In this document: in pieces, positions 46,414-56,696 of the stretch
Layout: the number at the start of each line of letters is the position of its first letter
How positions within the stretch are numbered: the stretch's first letter is position 1
Assembly (NCBI GenBank): GCA_963763365.1
Contig: CAVXOE010000009.1
Location: 496,001 to 560,000 of the forward strand
DNA: 64,000 nt
DNA from: VAZQ01 sp963763365
Lineage (GTDB): Bacteria; Pseudomonadota; Alphaproteobacteria; Rhizobiales; Xanthobacteraceae
Direction: 5' to 3'
The notes under the pieces: model-generated
What the model saw: the letters and a program-made list of their open reading frames with translations, nothing else
Databases searched by the model: none
What the model was told of the DNA's origin: nothing
Translations under genes and position numbers: made by a program

Positions 46414-47235
46414 ATGAGCACGATCACCACGAAAGACGGCACCACCATCTACTACAACGACTGGGGCAGCGGGCAGCCCATCGTCTTCAGCCACGGCTGG
46501 CCGCTGAGCGCCGACGCGTTCGAGGATCAGATGTTCTTCCTCGCCTCGCGCGGCTTCCGCTGCATCGCAGCCGACCGACGCGGGCACGGGCGATCCAGCC
46601 AGCCCTGGCACGGCAACGACCTCGATACCTATGCGGACGATCTCGCCGAGCTCGTCCAGAAGCTCGATCTGAAAGACGCGATCCATGTCGGCCATTCGAC
46701 CGGCGGCGGCGAGGTGGCACGCTATATCGGCCGTCACGGCACCAAGCGTGTCGCCAAGGCGGTGCTGATCGGCGCGATCCCGCCGCTGATGCTCAAGACG
46801 CCGAACAACTCGGTGGGTACGCCGATCGAGGTGTTCGACCAGCTTCGCGCCAGCGTCGTCGCCGACCGGTCGCAGTTCTGGAAGGACCTGAGCCTGCCGT
46901 TCTACGGCTACAACCGGCCGGGCGCGAAGGTGTCGGAGGGCGTGCGCAACTCGTTCTGGCTGCAGAGCATGATGGCCGGCTTCCCGGCTTCGTATTTCTG
47001 CATCAAGGCGTTCTCGGAGACCGATACCACCGAGGACCTGAAGAAGTTCGACGTGCCGACGCTGATCCTGCACGGCGACGACGACCAGATCGTCCCGATC
47101 CAGTCGGCGGCCTTGCTGTCGTCCAAGATCGTCAAGGACGCCAAGCTGAAGATCTACAAGGGCGCCCCGCACGGCATGTGCACGACGCTGAAGGACGAGG
47201 TCAACGCCGACCTGCTCGCGTTCTGCAAGGGGTGA
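46414..47235 (+). CDS. alpha/beta hydrolase, non-haem haloperoxidase/perhydrolase type
   Basis: A 273-residue hydrolase closest in form to cofactor-free haloperoxidases. It starts MSTITTKDGTTIYYNDWGSG. VFSHGWPLSADAFEDQM is the oxyanion loop, DRRGHGRSSQPW the second block, HVGHSTGGGEVARY has the nucleophile Ser, HGDDDQIVP the acid Asp, and KGAPHGMCTTL the His. Members usually hydrolyse esters in the cell; perhydrolysis is a side activity. The gene is 45 bp after leuB with AGCACACGGAGGCACC before the ATG. The role is unknown. Confidence 0.88.
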   Translation: MSTITTKDGTTIYYNDWGSGQPIVFSHGWPLSADAFEDQMFFLASRGFRCIAADRRGHGRSSQPWHGNDLDTYADDLAELVQKLDLKDAIHVGHSTGGGEVARYIGRHGTKRVAKAVLIGAIPPLMLKTPNNSVGTPIEVFDQLRASVVADRSQFWKDLSLPFYGYNRPGAKVSEGVRNSFWLQSMMAGFPASYFCIKAFSETDTTEDLKKFDVPTLILHGDDDQIVPIQSAALLSSKIVKDAKLKIYKGAPHGMCTTLKDEVNADLLAFCKG

Positions 47236-47321
47236 GTGGCGCGGGCTATACCGCGGCCGGCCAGGTCTTCTAGACAAACACGTCTGGCCGCTTTTTCCAT
47301 TCCACCCAACTGGTCGTCAGG

Positions 47322-47822
47322 TCAGTTGGGAAACTCGCAGAGGATGCGCTTTTCGCCGGATGCCTTGGCCGCCGCATTGTTGCGCCACGCCAAGAACCCG
47401 AAGCAGCGCACTGAGTAGTAGAGCACGTTGCGGGTGACGGTACCGACAGCAAGTTCGAGCATCGTATCGTGAAACAGCTTGTCGGCTTCATCTCGACTTG
47501 CTGTCTGCTGCCAGTACGCGAAGTCGTGAAATATCGCCGCGTAGCCGTACCGGCCAATCGGTGGAAGCATCGACCAAAAGAGCCGCGGAACGCTCGCGAA
47601 GTCGGTGACGAAACCGCGGGGGACGATGATTTCCGCGATCTCATAAGCGGCCGGCGTCCAGCCGATTGGAGAGATCAGCGCAAAATAGTCCATGTCTCTG
47701 AAGGCGAACAACGCAGGCGTGCCCGAAAAGCGCGAGGTGCGTTCTTGCGTTGGTAATTTGCCTTCAGACTCGGTCGCGACCCAATTGTTCCATTCCCGAA
47801 TGAATTCCTGCTTGGAGCGCAT
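47322..47822 (-). CDS. DUF1353 family protein
   Basis: A 166-residue protein with the DUF1353 pattern: IIVPRGFVTDFASVPRLFWSMLPPIGRYGYAAIFHDFAYWQQ (in parts) and a charged N-terminus. Such proteins are often found in phages and prophages, but no other phage gene is nearby. The conserved DFASVPR and HDFAYW blocks carry the only polar clusters and might form a metal or catalytic site. It lies between the haloperoxidase-like gene and acs. The function is unknown. Confidence 0.8.
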   Translation of the reverse strand: MRSKQEFIREWNNWVATESEGKLPTQERTSRFSGTPALFAFRDMDYFALISPIGWTPAAYEIAEIIVPRGFVTDFASVPRLFWSMLPPIGRYGYAAIFHDFAYWQQTASRDEADKLFHDTMLELAVGTVTRNVLYYSVRCFGFLAWRNNAAAKASGEKRILCEFPN

Positions 47823-47853
47823 GACGCCTCCAATTTGGCCGTTTGAGAATCTG

Positions 47854-49801
<1,948 letters not shown>

Positions 49802-49981
49802 GTTTCCGGCCTCCCGTCCGGCGCGCGCGCCGGACCTGGGCGCCGCGCATGGGCTATTTTTCTGTAGAGGCCATTATGCGACGGTGCCTTGATCTGCCAC
49901 AAGACTCCGAATGTTCGACTTTGGTCCTTGAATGATCCGCGTCCGGGGCTGCGGCCATCGGTCCCACCAGGAGCACAAGCC

Positions 49982-50951
49982 ATGCACTCCTTGATCCGGC
50001 CGGCGCTCGCCATCCTTGTCGCGATGTTCACGACCGTGGCCGCGGCGCAGACCTATCCGACGCGCCCGATCCGGCTCATCGTCTCGTTTCCGCCGGGCGG
50101 TGCCGCCGACATTGTCGCCCGCCTGGTGGGCCAGCCTTTGTCGGTTCGCCTCGGGCAGCCGATCGTGATTGAGAACCGTCCCGGTGCCAACGGCAACCTC
50201 GCGGGCGAACTCGTCGCCAAGGCACCGCCCGACGGCTACACGCTGCTGGCGGGACCGAGCGCGCTGTTCGCCATCAACCCGCATCTCTACGGCAAGATGC
50301 CGATCGATCCCCTTAAGGATTTTCTGCCGATCGCCAGCGTGCAGGTGAATACGCTCATGCTCACCGCCAATCCGGCGCTTACAGCCGGCAAGGACTTTCG
50401 CGGACTTCGTTGCGCTCGCCCGCGACACCAAGCCGCCGCTGTTCTACGCGTCGATCGGCAATGGCAGCGAGCATCACCTGGCGATGGAGTTGCTCAAGCG
50501 GCAGGCCGGGATCGACCTCATCCATGTGCCGTACCGCGGCGGCGGACCGGCGGCGCTCGGGGTGATGGCAGGCGATGTGGCGGCCATGTTCGGCGGCGGA
50601 TCGGTTACCCCGATGGTGCAGTCGGGCAAGCTGCGCGGGCTCGCGACCAGTGGGGCGCGGCGCTCGGCGGCCTTGCCGGACCTGCCGGCGATTGCCGAAT
50701 TCTATCCCGGGTACGAAGTGGCGATCTGGCAGGGCTTGTTCGCGCCGGTCGGAACGCCGCCGGCGATCCTGGAACGCCTGCGCAGCGAGACCAATGCGGT
50801 GCTCGCGGAACCGGATTATGCGGCAAAGCTCGGCGCGGCCGGATCGGGCGAGCCCTACGTGACGACGCCGGCCGAATTTGTCGCCCGTATTCGGAGCGAT
50901 CACGAAAAGTACGGAAAGATCATCAAGGATATCGGCGTGAAGGTGGAGTGA
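49982..50951 (+). CDS. Bug/TctC-family periplasmic solute receptor (one frame break)
   Basis: A 322-residue TctC-type receptor after repair. Signal peptide: MHSLIRPALAILVAMFTTVAAAQ. TYPTRPIRLIVSFPPGGAADIV, IVIENRPGANGN, DGYTLLAGPS, IHVPYRGGGPAAL and LPDLPAIAEFYPGYE are family blocks. An extra C at about 50399 separates AGKDF and ADFVALARDTKPPLFYA. CCAGGAGCACAAGCC precedes the ATG. It diverges from acs. The ligand is unknown and there are no permease genes. Confidence 0.88.
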
Positions 50952-51012
50952 GCGGCAACCGTGCCGGCTCCCGCACGCTGCCACGCAAGGAGAGATACCC
51001 AAGGAGTTGCTT

Positions 51013-51507
51013 ATGCGCACGTCATCGCTGAAGCTGATCGCCGGCCTGATGTTCTGTTTGCCTGCCGCCGCGGCGCTCGCCCAGTCGCCGTCACCCGACA
51101 CCGCGGCTGCCGCGCACGAATTGATCGTGACGATGCGCACTGCCGACCAGTTCAAGGCGATCCTGCCGATGGTCGTCAACGGCTTGAAGCCCGCGATGGT
51201 GCAGAACCGGCCGCAGATCGAAAAGGACTACGATGCAATCATGCCGATGCTGGTCGATGCGATGGGCGCGCGCGTCAACGAGATCGTCGACCAGATCGCG
51301 GACGTTTACGCCCGAAGCTTTACGGCTGCGGAGCTGCGCGACATTACCGCGTTCTATCGCGGGCCGACCGGCCAGAAGTTCCTGCAGAAGGTTCCCGCCA
51401 TCACGCAGGAAAGCATGCTGATCGGCCAGAAATTCGGACAGACGGTCGCCACCGAGATGCAAAGCCGCATCACTGAGGAATTGCGCAAGCGCGGCCACAA
51501 GATGTGA
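51013..51507 (+). CDS. DUF2059 periplasmic protein
   Basis: A 164-residue secreted protein with signal peptide MRTSSLKLIAGLMFCLPAAAALAQ. The rest is helical and matches the DUF2059 pattern: AHELIVTMRTADQFKAILP, YARSFTAAELRDITAFYRGPTGQKF and a C-terminal VATEMQSRI. AAGGAG six bases before the ATG supports the start. The family is common in Gram-negative bacteria and has no known biochemical role. It follows the TctC gene by 61 bp on the same strand. Confidence 0.85.
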   Translation: MRTSSLKLIAGLMFCLPAAAALAQSPSPDTAAAAHELIVTMRTADQFKAILPMVVNGLKPAMVQNRPQIEKDYDAIMPMLVDAMGARVNEIVDQIADVYARSFTAAELRDITAFYRGPTGQKFLQKVPAITQESMLIGQKFGQTVATEMQSRITEELRKRGHKM

Positions 51508-51513
51508 CCCTGC

Positions 51514-52017
51514 CTACCGCGGCTTGAACTCCTGGTCGGGAAATTCCGACGCGTCCGGCGCCTTCAGAACGATGAACGGATGATCCGTGGTGGCGTGGCA
51601 GGCGTTGCATCCGGCGGTCAATTGCCCGTAGGCCTCGCCGAACTGACGCTGATCGCCGGCCTTGATGGCGGCGTCGATCGCCGCCATCGGTTCGGTGAGC
51701 GCGGCATCGAACAGGTCGGGCACCGGCAGACCTTTCCAGCGCGGAACCGCGGCCGAGATCTTGGTGAGGGACTCTTTGAGCTCCTTGAGCGCGTAGCCGG
51801 TGAGCGGCCAGTTGCCGTCACGTCCCGCGATGCCAAGCCTGGCGTGCCGCGGCTGGATGAACATGTTCATCAGTGCGCCCATCATCGGATTGAACGCCGC
51901 CGGGTCCTCGGCGGCTTTCTGTTCGCCCTGCGCGAAACTCGGGGTCGGCCGCGCCGCCGGCGACGCGGCGGCGGCGACGATCGCAACAGCTACCAGCGGG
52001 GAGATGAGCGTTCGCAT
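51514..52017 (-). CDS. c-type cytochrome, single CxxCH near the C-terminus (copy 1)
   Basis: A 167-residue exported haem protein. The signal peptide is MRTLISPLVAVAIVAAAAS.. with cleavage near SFAQ. A four-helix-type region follows (FIQPRHARLGIAGRDGNWPLTGYALKEL), and the haem motif CNACH lies near residue 142 within YGQLTAGCNACHATTDHPF. The layout recalls cytochrome c' and c556. A second, clearly related gene starts 45 bp away on the same strand. The redox role is unknown. Confidence 0.85.
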   Translation of the reverse strand: MRTLISPLVAVAIVAAAASPAARPTPSFAQGEQKAAEDPAAFNPMMGALMNMFIQPRHARLGIAGRDGNWPLTGYALKELKESLTKISAAVPRWKGLPVPDLFDAALTEPMAAIDAAIKAGDQRQFGEAYGQLTAGCNACHATTDHPFIVLKAPDASEFPDQEFKPR

Positions 52018-52061
52018 GGATCCTGCCTCGCTTGCGTTCAATCGCCGACGATCGCACGCGA

Positions 52062-52571
52062 TCATCGCTTGGGCTGGAACTCCTGGTTGGCGAACGCCGC
52101 GCCGTCCGGAACCTTGATGACGATATAGGGATGGCCGGTGGAGACATGGCAGGAATTGCAGCCGGCGGTCAGCCTCCCATACTGCTCGGTGAATTGCCGC
52201 GGCTCCCCCGCCTTGATGGCGAAATCGACGAGCCCGATCTGCGAACCCACCGCCGACTCGATCAGGTCCGCGACCGGAGCACCATTGTGGTGCGGAATGC
52301 CGGCCGCGATTCTGGCAAACGATTGCTTGATCTCCTTGAGCGCATAGCCGGCGAGCGGCCAGTTCTCCTGATGACCCGCGAGCCAGAGTTTCACGTGCCG
52401 CGGCTGGATCAGGATGCTCATCAGGTCGCCCATCCCGGGACTGTACGGCACCGGCGCGGCGTCGGCCGCTCGCGGCTCCTGCTGGGCGAGGCCCGAGTTG
52501 GATGGAGCAAAGGACGCAATTGCCAGCGCGATCGCGGTCGCGGCGATCAGCGGATACAAGAGCCTGCGCAT
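52062..52571 (-). CDS. c-type cytochrome, single CxxCH near the C-terminus (copy 2)
   Basis: A 169-residue paralogue of the gene at 51514. They share IQPRH, NWPL.GYALKE, AIKAG..RQF.E.YG and LTAGCN.CH (here CNSCH), then HP.IV. The signal peptide is MRRLLYPLIAATAIALAIASF. The ATG at 52571 follows GAGGAAACAG. Tandem copies suggest a recent duplication and possibly two redox partners or a heterodimer. Its strand order makes this the first gene of the pair. Confidence 0.85.
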   Translation of the reverse strand: MRRLLYPLIAATAIALAIASFAPSNSGLAQQEPRAADAAPVPYSPGMGDLMSILIQPRHVKLWLAGHQENWPLAGYALKEIKQSFARIAAGIPHHNGAPVADLIESAVGSQIGLVDFAIKAGEPRQFTEQYGRLTAGCNSCHVSTGHPYIVIKVPDGAAFANQEFQPKR

Positions 52572-52629
52572 CTGTTTCCTCTCCCGCGCGCGCTTTGCCG
52601 TCATGCGCGCTGCTTCATGTTAGCGTTTC

Positions 52630-53046
52630 TCACGCAAGCATGGCACCCAGGATCGCGCCCATCAAGACGAGCACAAGAAGCCAATGGCCGCCGTCGATCC
52701 ACATCAGCCGCCAATCGCGGCGCGCGAAACTGTTGTTGACCAGCATGGTGGGAATCACGAACCCGAACCAGCAGAACGCGCCGCTGATGATACCGCTCTT
52801 GATCGTCACCGGAATGGTTGCGCCCAGATGCAGCAGCAGTCCGGCGAGGATCCACGCCATCACCAGTTCGGCCGCGAACGCATAGACGAACGGCAGAAAC
52901 GCCCCCGGCTGCCTCCTCGCTTCCGCGATCTTCTCCGGCGTCGTCCCGAGCGCGGCCGTCCAGGTCTTGCCGAGCGCCATGTACCAGACAGCGCCCGCGA
53001 GCCAGGCGGCGACCGCGGCGATCAGAATGGCGAGATAGAATTTCAT
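52630..53046 (-). CDS. DUF1761 membrane protein
   Basis: A 138-residue inner-membrane protein with four helices (FYLAILIAAVAAWLAGAVWYM, FLPFVYAFAAELVMAWILAG, SGIISGAFCWFGFVIPTML and GGHWLLVLVLMGAILGAML). WYMALGKTWTAALG and WFGFVIPTMLVNN are the DUF1761 signature blocks. The ATG at 53046 follows GGAGGACACAA. No function is known for the family. It lies between the cytochrome pair and an EVE-domain gene. Confidence 0.88.
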   Translation of the reverse strand: MKFYLAILIAAVAAWLAGAVWYMALGKTWTAALGTTPEKIAEARRQPGAFLPFVYAFAAELVMAWILAGLLLHLGATIPVTIKSGIISGAFCWFGFVIPTMLVNNSFARRDWRLMWIDGGHWLLVLVLMGAILGAMLA

Positions 53047-53129
53047 TTGTGTCCTCCCGGCGGAGAGAGGCCTGAGCCTATCGCGCCGCCGGGGGGAGGA
53101 GTGCAGCAGGGGAGAACGCGGTCCGCCGG

Positions 53130-53549
53130 CTAGTCCTTCATGCCCGCCATACGGCAGACCAGCGTCCACTCCGATGCGGTTACCGGTTGCACCGAGAGGC
53201 GGCTGTATTTGACGAGTGCCATCTCCTTGAGGCGCGGCGCGGCCTTGGTCGCCGCGAGCGTTACCGGCTTGGGAAGCGGGTTGACGGCACGCACGTCGAC
53301 CGCGACGAAGACACCTTTCTCGTCGGTCGGATCGGGATAGGATTCGCGGACGATCTCGGCGATGCCGACGATCTCCCGTTCGTCGCCGGTATGATAGAAA
53401 AATGCGTGGTCGCCCTTCTTCATCGCCTTCATGTGGCGGCGGGCCGTGAAGTTGCGCACGCCGGTCCAGGGCTCGCCCTTTGCGCCGCGCTTGACGCAAT
53501 CATCCCAGGAGAATTCCTCCGGCTCGGTTTTCATCAGCCAATGGGCCAT
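53130..53549 (-). CDS. EVE-domain protein
   Basis: A 139-residue EVE (PUA-like) domain protein, thought to recognise modified bases in nucleic acid. MAHWLMKTEPEEFSWDD is the family start. WTGVRNFTARRHMKAMKKGDHAFFYHTG builds the binding pocket with Trp and Arg, and IVGIAEIVRESYPDPTD completes the barrel. The gpsA stop is adjacent to its ATG (TAA then ATG), so the genes are translationally linked. Conservation beside gpsA and tsaD suggests a housekeeping role. Confidence 0.93.
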   Translation of the reverse strand: MAHWLMKTEPEEFSWDDCVKRGAKGEPWTGVRNFTARRHMKAMKKGDHAFFYHTGDEREIVGIAEIVRESYPDPTDEKGVFVAVDVRAVNPLPKPVTLAATKAAPRLKEMALVKYSRLSVQPVTASEWTLVCRMAGMKD

Positions 53550-54540
53550 TTATCCCTCCGCACGAAATGGTCGCGTCAATAAATTCTCGATCGCTTCCTC
53601 CACACCCAACCGGCCGTCGAGAATATCCGCAACGGCACTGGCGACCGGCATCTCGACTCCCTTCGCGGCTGCCATTTTCACCAGAACGGGCGCGGTGAAA
53701 ATACCCTCCGCGAGCTTGCCGTCGCGGCGCGCCTGCTCCGGAGTTTGACCCTTACCGAGCGCCAGCCCGAGCGAATAGTTGCGCGACTGCGTGCTCGAAC
53801 AGGTGAGGATCAAATCACCCAAGCCCGACAGCCCCGTCAAGGTCTCGGGCCGAGCGCTCGAACGCCCGACCGAACCGGAACAGCTCGGCAAAACCGCGCG
53901 TGGTGAGCGCCGCCGCGGCGCTCGCACCGAGCCGCCGGCCGATGACGATGCCGGCCGCGATGGCGAGCACGTTCTTGGCCGCTCCGCCGATCTCGACGCC
54001 GCGTATATCGTCGGTGTGATAGAGCCGGAAGGTCGCCGAACCGAGCGCGCGCGCCAGCGCGGCCGCGAGTTCGCCGTGGCGTGCCGCGAGCGTCACGGCG
54101 GTCGGCAGCCCGTGCGCGACATCGGCGGCGAAGCTCGGGCCCGACAGGATCGCCGGAGCCGCGTTGGGCAGGCACTCGGCGATCACCTCGGTCATGAATT
54201 TATGCGTGCCATGCTCGATGCCCTTGGCGCACGCAATCACCGGCGTGCCCTTGGTGAGCGACGGCGCAAGCGCGCCGGCCGCGGCGCGCAGATGCTGCGA
54301 GGGGACGGCGAGCAGGATCGCATCGTAGCGCCCGACCGCATCCGTCAGCGGCGCAATTCCAACGCGGTCGTCGAGCTTCACGCCGGGCAAACGCGGGCTC
54401 TCGCGGCTTGCCGCCAGCCGCTCGGCAACGGTTTGGTCGCGCGCGGCCAATAACACCGCGCGGCCGGCGCGCGCGATGACATTCGCCAGCGCCGAACCCC
54501 AGGCACCCGCGCCGACGACTGCAATATGGTCAAACGTCAT
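53550..54540 (-). CDS. gpsA: glycerol-3-phosphate dehydrogenase [NAD(P)+] (one frame break)
   Basis: GpsA makes glycerol-3-phosphate for phospholipids; 329 residues after repair. FDHIAVVGAGAWGSALA is the NAD-binding start, AVPSQHLRAAAGAL and CAKGIEHGTHKFMTEVI are substrate blocks, VEIGGAAKNVLAIAAGIVIG carries the catalytic Lys, and the C-terminal ETLTGLSGLGDLILTCSS completes the fold. An extra base lies in 53855-53866. The ATG at 54540 matches the family. An essential enzyme otherwise intact implies a sequence error rather than loss. Confidence 0.93.
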
Positions 54541-54590
54541 GACAACTCGGAACTGATGTCCATGGAAAATGTCGACCGCGCGCGGCCGCG

Positions 54591-55682
54591 TCAATCATCC
54601 TTGCGCGCAACCACGGGCTTGGGAGTGACCGGTCGTCGCTTGATGGTGTCGAGCGGCCAGCGCGCGTGCGGTGCAGTATCGAGCGTGTCGGTCAGCCCGA
54701 GCGCAAGGCGCTCGGCGCCGGCCCAGGCGATCATGGCGCCATTGTCGGTGCACAATTCCGCCGGCGGCACCACCAGCGCGGTGCCGGTCTCGAATGCGAT
54801 GCGATGCAGCACCTTGCGAATGGCCTCGTTCGCCGCGACGCCGCCGGCCGCCACCAGGGCCGTCGGCTTCTGAAAGTTCTCGTTGAAGATCTTCAGTCCG
54901 GCGCGCAAGCGGTCGGCGACCAGGTCGACGACGGCCTGCTGAAACGAGGCGCACAGATCGCGGACGTCCTCCTCGCTCAGCGGCGCGACCTTCTCGGCCT
55001 CGAGCCGCAGCGCGGTCTTCAATCCCGACAGCGAGAAATCCGCATGCGGCCGGCCGTGCATCGGGCGCGGCAGGACGAAGCGGCCGGCATTGCCGTTCAG
55101 GGCCTCCTTCTCGACCAGCGGCCCGCCGGGATAACCGAGGCCGAGAAGCTTGGCGGTCTTGTCGAAGGCTTCGCCGATCGCATCGTCGACCGTGGTGCCG
55201 ATGCGCACGTAGTCGCCGACGCCGAGCACGGCGACGATCTGCGTGTGTCCGCCCGACGCGAGGAACAGGCAATAGGGAAACGGTACTGCGTCGGTGAGCC
55301 GTGCGGTCAGCGCATGCGCTTCGAGATGGTTGACGGCGATCAGCGGCTTCTCGCACACGAGCGCGATGGCCTTGGCGGTCGTGAGCCCGACAATCACGCC
55401 GCCGATCAGCCCGGGCCCGGCCGCCGCCGCGATGCCGTCGATCTCGGCCAAGGTCTTGCCGGCATCGACCAGCGCCCGGCCGACGATCAGGTCGAGCGCC
55501 TCGACGTGGGCGCGGGCTGCGATCTCCGGCACCACGCCGCCGAACGCCGCGTGCTCGTTGATCTGCGAGAGCACGATGTTGGACAGAATCCGGCCGGGCC
55601 CGGACGGCGGTCGCTCGACCACCGCGGCAGCGGTTTCGTCGCAGGTCGTCTCGATGCCGAGCACAACCATTCGGGCTTCCAT
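54591..55682 (-). CDS. tsaD: tRNA N6-threonylcarbamoyladenosine synthase subunit TsaD
   Basis: TsaD installs the t6A modification at position 37 of ANN-decoding tRNAs, with TsaB, TsaC and TsaE; 363 residues. VLGIETTCDETAAAVV is the ATP-binding start. AVNHLEAHALTARL carries the metal-binding HxxxH, PFPYCLFLASGGHTQIVAV the phosphate loop, and GGVAANEAIRK and LCTDNGAMIAWAG the C-terminal motifs. An internal Met at 55670 is an alternative start. In related genomes this gene faces hemC; here the next gene is hemD. Confidence 0.95.
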   Translation of the reverse strand: MEARMVVLGIETTCDETAAAVVERPPSGPGRILSNIVLSQINEHAAFGGVVPEIAARAHVEALDLIVGRALVDAGKTLAEIDGIAAAAGPGLIGGVIVGLTTAKAIALVCEKPLIAVNHLEAHALTARLTDAVPFPYCLFLASGGHTQIVAVLGVGDYVRIGTTVDDAIGEAFDKTAKLLGLGYPGGPLVEKEALNGNAGRFVLPRPMHGRPHADFSLSGLKTALRLEAEKVAPLSEEDVRDLCASFQQAVVDLVADRLRAGLKIFNENFQKPTALVAAGGVAANEAIRKVLHRIAFETGTALVVPPAELCTDNGAMIAWAGAERLALGLTDTLDTAPHARWPLDTIKRRPVTPKPVVARKDD

Positions 55683-55818
55683 CCAATGGCGTCGTGCTAA
55701 AGGACCACTAGCAACTTATCGATCTAGCCGAGAAGCAGCGTTGCGGACCTTGCGGTGATCCCTATGATTGCGCGCTGCCGGCCGAACCTGAACCGGCCTA
55801 GCACTGTGAGGTCATGAG

Positions 55819-55884
55819 GTGCAATCCTCGGCTGCCGCGGCGATCGGGCGGATCGGCACCGCCGCGCGCTGCCATTCGGCTTGA
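55819..55884 (+). pseudogene. possible hemC N-terminal remnant
   Basis: A 21-codon frame from GTG reads VQSSAAAAIGRIGTAARCHSA and then stops, overlapping the start of hemD. RIGT matches the beginning of hydroxymethylbilane synthase (LRIGTRGSPLALAQ), and hemC normally sits exactly here between tsaD and hemD in related bacteria. The rest of hemC is absent. A four-residue match is weak; it may be chance or a scar of a deletion or assembly gap. Confidence 0.2.
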
Positions 55885-55889
55885 TTTGC

Positions 55890-56604
55890 GTGCGTCTGCT
55901 CGTCACCCGGCCCGAGCCCGATGGAGAACAGACCGCTGCGGCCTTGCGCGCGCGCGGTCACGAGGTGCTCGTCTCGCCACTGCTCCACATTGACGCCATC
56001 CCCGATGCCGATCTCGGCGCGGGCCCGTGGGCCGGTATCATCATGACGAGCAGCAATGCGGCGCGGGCACTCGAACGGCATCCGCGAGGCCCAGAGATCG
56101 CTCGGTTGCCGGTGTTCACGGTCGGGCGGCGCACCGCCGTGGCGGCCCGGTCCGTGGGATTTGCGGACGTCGCGTCGGCTGACGGCGACGCGGACGATCT
56201 GGTGCGCGCGATCCTGGCGCGACACCTGGAGACCGGCGCGGCGCTCCTCTATCTTGCCGGGGAGGACCGCGCCGCGGACGTGGCGGGCGCGCTTGTGGCT
56301 CAGGGCTTGCGGGTCGAGACCGCGGTCGTGTATCGCGCGGTCGCCGCAGACGGGCTTCCAGGCGGCAATGCGCGCGGGACTGTCGGCCGGCGGGATTGAC
56401 GGCGTACTGCACTTTTCGCGGCGTAGCGCGGAGATTTACCTCAACTGTGCCGACCGAGCCGGCCTGCTCGACAGGGCGCTCGCGCCTTCACATTATTGCC
56501 TGTCGCGGCAGGTGGCCGAGCCACTCGTGGCTGCCGGTGCGCACGGGGTCGCAATTGCCGCCCGGCCCACGGAAGCCGCCCTGTTCGATCTGATCGGACC
56601 CTGA
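55890..56604 (+). CDS. hemD: uroporphyrinogen-III synthase (one frame break)
   Basis: HemD closes and inverts the tetrapyrrole in haem synthesis; 237 residues after repair. VRLLVTRPEPDGEQTAAALRARGHEVLVSPLL is the family start, WAGIIMTSSNAARAL the first lobe, FTVGRRTAVAARSVGF the hinge, and VLHFSRRSAEIYL and YCLSRQVAEPL the second lobe. The GTG at 55890 is preferred over TTG at 55881 because it begins the conserved strand. One extra G lies in the GGG at 56352-56354, giving ADGFQAAMRAGL after repair. It is followed by the mitofilin-like gene, as in Rhodopseudomonas. Confidence 0.9.
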
Positions 56605-56696
56605 CCAAAGTCGACCGCGACGAAGCGCCAAATTGCCGCCCCGCGCCCCCGCTATGCGATAAGATCGATCCGTTCGGCGAATCAACAGGACCCGCG

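Noticed and set aside
45205..47277. 690-codon open frame on the minus strand
   Set aside because: Shadow of leuB and the haloperoxidase-like hydrolase, both strong family matches on the plus strand.
47322..47822. Prophage remnant around the DUF1353 gene
   Set aside because: DUF1353 is frequent in phages, but the flanking genes are ordinary metabolism genes and no other phage gene is present.
54595..55686. Second full-length frame overlapping tsaD
   Set aside because: Same strand, different frame; Arg-rich and without motifs, whereas the other frame is unmistakably TsaD.
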